NCBI GenBank assembly: GCA_964493785.1
Contig: CAZBPM010000008.1
Coordinates: 62,001 to 126,000, forward strand
DNA length: 64,000 nucleotides
DNA from: Hyphomicrobium_A sp964493785
GTDB lineage: Bacteria; Pseudomonadota; Alphaproteobacteria; Rhizobiales; Hyphomicrobiaceae
Reading direction: 5' to 3'
This document shows positions 58,690 to 64,000 of this stretch, piece by piece. The position numbers were made by a program, and so were the translations under genes. The notes below the pieces were generated by a model, which was not told the DNA's origin, made no database searches, and saw nothing but the letters and a program-made list of their open reading frames with translations. The first letter of the stretch is position 1. The number at the start of each line of letters is the position of its first letter.

Positions 58690-60051
58690 ATGACAACGGA
58701 TAAAGACAGCTCAGTCGCTACTCTCAAGAAGAAGCTCGAGACGGCTGGTGTGAAGTACATGATGCCGACGTATGTCGACATGCACGGCGTCTCCAAGACG
58801 AAGGTCGTTCCCCTGCCCCACATCGAGGACATGGTCGACGGATCGGAGCTGTGCACCGGCGCCGCCCTCGACGGCGTTCCGCAGGACGTGAGCGACGAGG
58901 AGGTGTCGTCACATCCAGACGTACGCTCGGCGACGATCCTGCCTTGGAATAGCGACGTCGCATGGTTCGCCAGCGATCTGTGGTGCGGCGGAAAGCCGTT
59001 CGAGCCCTGCAGCCGGAACATCCTGAAGCGGACGTTGGCGATCGCCGACGAGATGGGGTACGGGGTCAATCTGGGCATCGAGGCTGAGTTCTTCGTGCTC
59101 AAGGATGACGAGCAGAACGGGTTCAGCCCGCTGTCCGATCGCCACCATCTCGCCAAGCCCGCCTATGACGTTTCGCGCTTCCTCGATAACCGCGGGTGGT
59201 TGTTCGAACTCGTCAACGCCATGAACGATCTCGGATGGGACGTCTACTCGCTGGACCACGAGGACGGCATCGGCCAGTTCGAGATCGATTTCCGGCACGC
59301 CGATGCGCTGACGATGTCGGACCGCTACGTCTTCTTCCGGTTGATGGCACATGAAATCGCACGCAAGCATGGCGGCTTCGCCACGTTCATGCCCAAGCCG
59401 TACGCGGACCGCGCGGGAAGCGGAGCGCACTTCAACATGTCGCTTGCCGACAAATCCACCGGCAGGAACCTGTTCGCGTCCGACGACGATGAGCGTGGAT
59501 GCAAGCTCGGCAAACTGGGCTATCACTTCATCGCAGGCGTGCTGAAGCACTTGCCGGCGATCTGTGCGGTCGTTGCGCCGACCGTCAACAGCTACAAGCG
59601 CCTCGTCACCAAAGGAAGCATGTCCGGCTTCACCTGGGCGCCGGTATTCCTCTGCTACGGCAACAACAACCGCACGAACACGGTGCGCATTCCCAAGAGC
59701 GGCGGTCGTGTGGAGCTTCGCGTGGCGGACAGCGCCTGCAATCCGTACCTCGGTGCTGCAATGACCATTCGCGCCGGGCTTGAAGGCATTCGCGATCAGC
59801 TCGACCCGGGTGAGCCGCATCTCGACAACATGTATCTCAAGACGCCGCAGGAGCTGGTCGAGCTGGGCGTGAAGCAGCTCCCAGGATCGCTCTCGGAGGC
59901 GCTCGATGCATTCGAGGCTGACCCGCTTTCGAAGGACGTGTTCGGCGACGCAATGTTCAAATCGTGGCTCGAATTCAAGCGTGATGAGTGGCACGCCTAC
60001 ACGAACCACGTATCGCAATGGGAAGTCGCGCGTTACCTGAAATTCTATTGA
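58690..60051 (+). CDS. Glutamine synthetase, GlnT/type III-like
   Basis: 453 residues from ATG 58690 (AGGA eight bases upstream). It has the GS C-terminal catalytic barrel: EAEFF, HEDGIGQFEID, GSGAHFNMS, and NNNRTNTVRIP with RVELRVADSACNPYL. The N-terminal domain is short (YVDMHGVSKTK). GlnT-type enzymes include gamma-glutamylmethylamide synthetase, which joins an amine to glutamate using ATP. The neighbouring permease and amidohydrolase favour an amine substrate over ammonia, but the sequence does not settle it. It is co-transcribed with the permease. Confidence 0.86.
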   Translation: MTTDKDSSVATLKKKLETAGVKYMMPTYVDMHGVSKTKVVPLPHIEDMVDGSELCTGAALDGVPQDVSDEEVSSHPDVRSATILPWNSDVAWFASDLWCGGKPFEPCSRNILKRTLAIADEMGYGVNLGIEAEFFVLKDDEQNGFSPLSDRHHLAKPAYDVSRFLDNRGWLFELVNAMNDLGWDVYSLDHEDGIGQFEIDFRHADALTMSDRYVFFRLMAHEIARKHGGFATFMPKPYADRAGSGAHFNMSLADKSTGRNLFASDDDERGCKLGKLGYHFIAGVLKHLPAICAVVAPTVNSYKRLVTKGSMSGFTWAPVFLCYGNNNRTNTVRIPKSGGRVELRVADSACNPYLGAAMTIRAGLEGIRDQLDPGEPHLDNMYLKTPQELVELGVKQLPGSLSEALDAFEADPLSKDVFGDAMFKSWLEFKRDEWHAYTNHVSQWEVARYLKFY

Positions 60052-60196
60052 TACCTGAGAGAGGCGCGAACGAACGATCTGTTCGGCTTCCAACTGGAAA
60101 GCGTTGCGGGCTCCCTTGCGCAGCGTTTTCCTTTTTTGGGTCGCACGTCGCGACGCGTCGCCATTGAAAAAATCATCACGCAGGATCATCCGCGCC

Positions 60197-61018
60197 ATGA
60201 ACTGGGCAGACCGCACGTGGACAGAATTCCCCGCAGATCTCGCCGCGTCCAAAAGGACGGCGCTTCTTCCCATCGGAGCGACTGAGCAGCATGGGCCGCA
60301 CCTTGCCACCGGCATGGATACGGTTATCGCCGATAGGCTCTGCCGCGAAGTCGCCGAGCGTACCGGGGTGCTGGCGCTGCCCACGCTCCCCTATGGCTGC
60401 TCGCTCGGTCACAGCCGTCGCTGGCCTGGAACGATCGCAGTGCAGCCGATCACCCTCATCACCCTCGTGAAGGAGATCGGCGACTGGGCCTACCACACCG
60501 GCGTTCGCAGGCTGCTGATGGTGAACGGGCACGTTACGAATGCCGCGCCATTGCGCTGCGCGCTCGAGATGCTCAGAGCCGAACACGACGACCTCATGGT
60601 GGCCGTGATCAATACGGCGCAGCTGAGCAAACGCGTGCAAGAGTCCCATGCCTCGGACGGTTATGATTGGCACGCCAACAGAGCGGAAACCGCTCTCATG
60701 CTCGCGATTGCACCGGAAACGGTGAGAGGCGAGGCCATAAACGGCGCCGACGATCCCGATCGAACCGACGGACTTGTCTTTGCTCATCCGGTCAATCGAA
60801 CAAGCACCAATGGGGTTACGGGACAGCCGAGTCTGGCCACTCGCGCCGAAGGGACCCAGCTTTTCTCCTGGATGGTGGAAGACCTTTCATTGCTGGTCGA
60901 AAAGGCCAAATGGGAAACGCCGCCGCTGCAGCAGTCCTACTTCGAGGAAGCACCGGGTTGGGATGGCCATAACGAGCTTGCCGCGGCCCGCGCCGCCGGC
61001 ACCCAACGCGGCAGGTGA
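60197..61018 (+). CDS. Creatininase-family amidohydrolase
   Basis: 273 residues from ATG 60197 (the longer frame from 60104 has no family match). It has the metal signature ATEQHGPHLATGMDT, then GCSLGHS, VNGHVTNAAPL and HANRAETALML. These provide the His, Asp and Glu metal ligands of creatininase-type amidohydrolases. They open cyclic or formyl amides. Downstream of a GlnT-like synthetase, it may hydrolyse a gamma-glutamyl or related amide. The substrate is unknown. Confidence 0.85.
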   Translation: MNWADRTWTEFPADLAASKRTALLPIGATEQHGPHLATGMDTVIADRLCREVAERTGVLALPTLPYGCSLGHSRRWPGTIAVQPITLITLVKEIGDWAYHTGVRRLLMVNGHVTNAAPLRCALEMLRAEHDDLMVAVINTAQLSKRVQESHASDGYDWHANRAETALMLAIAPETVRGEAINGADDPDRTDGLVFAHPVNRTSTNGVTGQPSLATRAEGTQLFSWMVEDLSLLVEKAKWETPPLQQSYFEEAPGWDGHNELAAARAAGTQRGR

Positions 61019-61089
61019 CTGAGGCTCTCGTCTCGTCGGGCACATCAGTTGTGACACTGCCGCCTCGTGCACTTGCATGAGCCGAGACG

Positions 61090-61380
61090 TCAGTCTCGCA
61101 TGAGGTGGGTCAGTCCATCCGTTTGATCGGACCCGGCGTGGGTCGCAATCGCGCGTGGTCGCAGGCTTGAGATCGCCGCGTCGTCGCGGCCCTTCGCCGG
61201 CCGCGCTGGACTCGCGGCTGGTTCTGTCTCAAGCAGCCAGATCTCATGCCGCAAAAGCATGATGTCCGCCTCCAGTCCGGGGACGAGCGGAAGCAGGGCA
61301 ACCAGCGCTGCAATGCGCTCTTCTCGGCTGAGGACTGCCCGCTCGAGACGGTACGCGGAAAGGTAAACGACTTCGCCCAT
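61090..61380 (-). CDS. Hypothetical small protein
   Basis: 96 residues from ATG 61380 (MGEVVYLSAYRLERAVLSREERIAALVALLPLVPGLEADIML-type helix, then a polar tail). The reading frame extends upstream to 61656 without clear protein character, so the shorter start is preferred. I recognise no family and found no good SD, so it may be non-coding. Confidence 0.4.
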   Translation of the reverse strand: MGEVVYLSAYRLERAVLSREERIAALVALLPLVPGLEADIMLLRHEIWLLETEPAASPARPAKGRDDAAISSLRPRAIATHAGSDQTDGLTHLMRD

Positions 61381-61686
61381 CGGACATTCGCCTGCGCTGC
61401 CTCGTGTCGATAACGAAGCAGCCTGCGTCGGCGTTCCGGGATTGCACCGAGCGCGTTCGAGCCAGGGGTCGCCTGTCGCAGCGGGGCCGCGGGAGATGCG
61501 CCGCACGATCAGCGGTGGGTCCTCCGGTACGCCGACGACCAGGGGCGGACGTTTGTCCTGACGGTCAATCCAGCGCGAGAGTGAATCCGCGGGGACGCCG
61601 GAGCCAGAAGATCCGGAGCGGGCAGCCTGAAATGGCAGGCGCAAAAACAGCCCCATATCTGCGGGTTAGTCAGATTTTGTGGATGC

Positions 61687-61761
61687 TGGCGGTCCCTACG
61701 GGAGTCGAACCCGTCTTTCAAGATTGAAAATCTCGCGTCCTAACCGATAGACGAAGGGACC
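61687..61761 (-). tRNA. tRNA-Glu (TTC anticodon), CCA encoded
   Basis: Read on the minus strand the acceptor stem GGTCCCT pairs with AGGGACC. The anticodon loop TTTTCAA shows anticodon TTC (glutamate). The T-arm GGGTTCGACTCCC is intact. Discriminator G and CCA follow. Length is 75 bases. Confidence 0.97.
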
Positions 61762-61898
61762 GGCAGGGCCATCCGTATAGGGGCGTTTGCCGCCCCGCGC
61801 AAGCGAGGCCCGCTGTCTCATAGGGCACAGCGCCCCAGGGCCGGCTCGGGCAGGTTAAGTGCCGAAGACCTCGTCGCAAACCAGCCGGAGAAAACCCG

Positions 61899-62057
61899 AT
61901 GAACCTGATCGCCCGGAGCGCCCTCGGCCTTGCCGCGGGCCTCGTTACCGTCTTCCTCATCGACCACTTCATCTGGCCCGGCACGCTGGTGCCGGGAGCG
62001 ATCGGCGTGGTGACGGCTGTCGCCGTGCTGGCGCCATTCGGCCGGCGCGACACCTGA
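61899..62057 (+). CDS. Very small membrane protein
   Basis: 52 residues, below common length cut-offs. ATG 61899 is preceded by GGAGAA. It has two hydrophobic segments (LGLAAGLVTVFLIDHFIW and VPGAIGVVTAVAVLAPF) with a short polar linker and ends in RRDT. It is convergent with recJ. Its role is unknown, but codon usage and SD fit a real gene. Confidence 0.6.
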   Translation: MNLIARSALGLAAGLVTVFLIDHFIWPGTLVPGAIGVVTAVAVLAPFGRRDT

Positions 62058-62063
62058 ACAAAA

Positions 62064-63905
62064 TCAGGCTTGGCGGCGGGGGTCGGCGGCGTCCTCGATG
62101 TGCACCTCGACGCGCTCGCGGCCGTTGAAGGACGAACGCTTGACGCTGCCCGCGATGTGGAGCGGCATGCCACCGGCGCCGAGCAGCATGTCGCCGAGCG
62201 GCGAACCGGCGGCGCGGAAAGCGATGCCCTCGAGCCGGGATCCGTCGGCCGATTGCAGCACGCAGCGCACGTGCGCCTCGCCGACGATTTTGGCAAACTT
62301 GACGTGCGTTGCCGGGAAGGCGAACCGTGGCGCCGGATTGCCCTGGCCGTAGGGGCCAACGCGGCCGAGAAGATCGATGAGGTCGTCGGTCACACCGGCG
62401 GCGGTGAGGGCGCCATCAATCTCCAGAGCATGGCGCTCCCGCGCTTGGCCGAGACTGCCCTTCAGGGCGCCGCGCATGAACTCCTCGAGCACCGCGACCT
62501 TGTCGCGTGCGACCGTCAGGCCTGCTGCCATGGCATGGCCGCCGCCCTTGACAAGGTGGCCGGCTGCAACCGCGGCACGTACCGCACCGCCGATGTCGGC
62601 GCCGGCGACCGACCGCAACGATCCGGTGCCCTCGCCGCCTGTCTCTTCGGTCCAAGCGATGACGCACGACGGCAGCCGGAAGCGCTCGGTCAGACGGCTG
62701 GCGACGAGCCCGACGACGCCCTTGTGCCAGGTGTGCGAACCAAGCACGAGCAACGCCGTGTCTGGATGATCGGCAAGCTTGATCTCGGCCGCCGCCAGCG
62801 CCTCGTCGAGCATCTGCTTCTCGATGGCGCGGCGCTCTTTGTTGAGGCGATCGAGCAGCGCGGCGATGCGCGCCGCCTCTGCCTCGTCCTCGCCGGCAAG
62901 CAGGCGTGAGCCCAGCGCCGCATCGCCGATGCGGCCGCCCGCGTTGATGCGCGGCCCGAGGATGAAGCCGAGGTGATACGGCGTCGGCGGTTCGTTGAGA
63001 CCGGCCGCATCCGAGAGCGCCTTGAGGCCCTTGTTGCGGCGCCAGCGCATCACTTGCAGGCCTTGCGTGACATAGGCGCGATTGAGTCCAGTGAGCGGCA
63101 CAACGTCGGCGACGGTCGCCAGCGCGACGAGATCCAGCTCGCTCATGAGGTCGGGCTCGGCCGTTCCCTTCGCGTAGAAGCCGCGGCGGCGCAATTCGCG
63201 GACCGTGGCAACGAGAACGAGGAAACACACGCCGGCGGCACACAGATGCCCAAGGCCGGAGACGTCGTCCTGACGGTTGGGATTGACCACGGCTCGCGCC
63301 GGCGGCAGCAGTTCGTCGGCCTGATGGTGATCGATGACGATCACGTCGCAGCCGAGCTTCGCGGCGGCCTCCAGCGGATCGCGGCTGGTGGTGCCACAGT
63401 CGACGGTGACGATCAGCTGCGCGCCATCCTTGATGAGGCCTTCGATAGCGGCGACGTTGGGGCCATAGCCTTCGAACAGGCGATCGGGGATGTAGATGCG
63501 CGCGGCGATGCCGTGGTGTGCGAAGAAGCGCGCCATCAGCGCAGCAGACGAGGCACCATCGACGTCATAGTCGCCGAACACGGCGACGGACTGTCGCTTC
63601 TCGATGGCGTCGGCGATACGTGCGGCGGCGGCGTCCATGTCTCGTACGGCGCTCGGATCGGGCATCAGCGCCTTGAGCGTGGGATTGAGCACAACGGGCA
63701 CATCGTCGACCGCGATGCCGCGCGCGGCGAGAACCCTGCCCAGCAGTTCCGGCAATCCGTGACGCTGGCTGATGGCGCCGGCGCGCAATGTTCCGTCGCC
63801 GTGGAGCCGCTCGCGCCACATGAGCCCGCGCGCCGATGAGGCGATGCCGAGAAACGGCGCGGTCGGTGCCGCATCGTCCCGTCGCTGGCGCGCTACGCTA
63901 CCCAT
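62064..63905 (-). CDS. recJ: Single-stranded-DNA-specific exonuclease
   Basis: 613 residues, full-length RecJ. DHH motifs are intact: GDYDVDGASSAAL, TVDCGTTS, IDHHQ and SELDLVALATVADVVPL; the DHHA1 motif is GGGHAMAAGL. An OB-fold (about 500-570) follows. It degrades single-stranded DNA in repair. The start at 63905 fits the family length, and GTG/ATG alternatives are not better supported. Bases 63906 to the end show no gene. Confidence 0.95.
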   Translation of the reverse strand: MGSVARQRRDDAAPTAPFLGIASSARGLMWRERLHGDGTLRAGAISQRHGLPELLGRVLAARGIAVDDVPVVLNPTLKALMPDPSAVRDMDAAAARIADAIEKRQSVAVFGDYDVDGASSAALMARFFAHHGIAARIYIPDRLFEGYGPNVAAIEGLIKDGAQLIVTVDCGTTSRDPLEAAAKLGCDVIVIDHHQADELLPPARAVVNPNRQDDVSGLGHLCAAGVCFLVLVATVRELRRRGFYAKGTAEPDLMSELDLVALATVADVVPLTGLNRAYVTQGLQVMRWRRNKGLKALSDAAGLNEPPTPYHLGFILGPRINAGGRIGDAALGSRLLAGEDEAEAARIAALLDRLNKERRAIEKQMLDEALAAAEIKLADHPDTALLVLGSHTWHKGVVGLVASRLTERFRLPSCVIAWTEETGGEGTGSLRSVAGADIGGAVRAAVAAGHLVKGGGHAMAAGLTVARDKVAVLEEFMRGALKGSLGQARERHALEIDGALTAAGVTDDLIDLLGRVGPYGQGNPAPRFAFPATHVKFAKIVGEAHVRCVLQSADGSRLEGIAFRAAGSPLGDMLLGAGGMPLHIAGSVKRSSFNGRERVEVHIEDAADPRRQA

Positions 63906-64000
63906 GCTGCCCCCTCAATGATTCGTCTCAGGCGAATTGCATCACCCAGAACAAGAGTTGGCGATACTCCGGGCAAGGGTTATCCACAGGCTGGGCTAGC

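Noticed and set aside
61381..61656. Upstream extension of the small hypothetical protein
   Set aside because: The added part is Arg/Pro/Ser-rich without protein character, and a better start exists at 61380.

Overview
The window looks like chromosome of a GC-rich alphaproteobacterium, most likely a member of the Hyphomicrobiales; a Hyphomicrobium-like genus is a guess. The signs are the codon usage, the CysB-type regulators, a TorF-type porin, an ExoF-like export protein, a GlnT-type glutamine synthetase, and many small secreted proteins. It carries no rRNA, CRISPR array or recognisable prophage. One tRNA-Glu was found.

Layout. 1-1.75 kb: end of a TonB-dependent receptor followed by PiuC and a SEL1 protein (iron uptake). 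1.9-8.1 kb: a catabolic island with a small-molecule kinase, an AraC regulator, an SDR, a class III aminotransferase-fold enzyme resembling phospho-lyases, and an aldehyde dehydrogenase. 8.1-9.2 kb: a diguanylate cyclase. 9.6-29.7 kb: a large sulfur-acquisition region. It holds serine acetyltransferase EpsC, two CysB-like regulators, sulfate-binding protein Sbp, a cysteine desulfurase with a long disordered N-terminus, a family 2A encapsulin shell, an inactive-looking serine-recombinase-fold protein, a porin, an XRE-cupin regulator, a 3-mercaptopyruvate-type sulfurtransferase, and a split ssu locus (SsuA divergent from SsuDCB plus a flavoprotein). 29.9-32.5 kb: a molybdopterin oxidoreductase of the YdeP/FdhF type with a small partner. 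32.5-38.3 kb: an M23-type peptidase, a phosphopantetheinyl transferase and a Pls/PosA-type single-module NRPS whose pocket residues read as lysine-like. 38.4-53.5 kb: cell surface genes (two outer-membrane proteins, ExoF-like export, a GH18-like/NodB/GT2 fusion, and an unusual group of secreted proteins sharing FPPV motifs and cysteine-rich repeats). 54-61 kb: nitrogen metabolism (flavoprotein, glutaminase, TetR regulator, amino-acid permease, GlnT-like synthetase, creatininase-family hydrolase). 61-64 kb: a tRNA-Glu, a tiny membrane protein and RecJ.

The central system is the sulfur region. A family 2A encapsulin and its desulfurase cargo overlap by 23 bases and lead into sbp. Serine acetyltransferase, rhodanese, sulfonate uptake and two CysB paralogues lie close by. 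By eye I find a common 20-base element (core AAwTCnGAA) 75-110 bases before the start codons of both cysB paralogues, ssuA, a small membrane protein, the encapsulin and, more weakly, the porin. This suggests one sulfur-starvation regulon that links the nanocompartment to uptake of sulfate and sulfonates. The regulon is an inference from sequence layout and was not computed.
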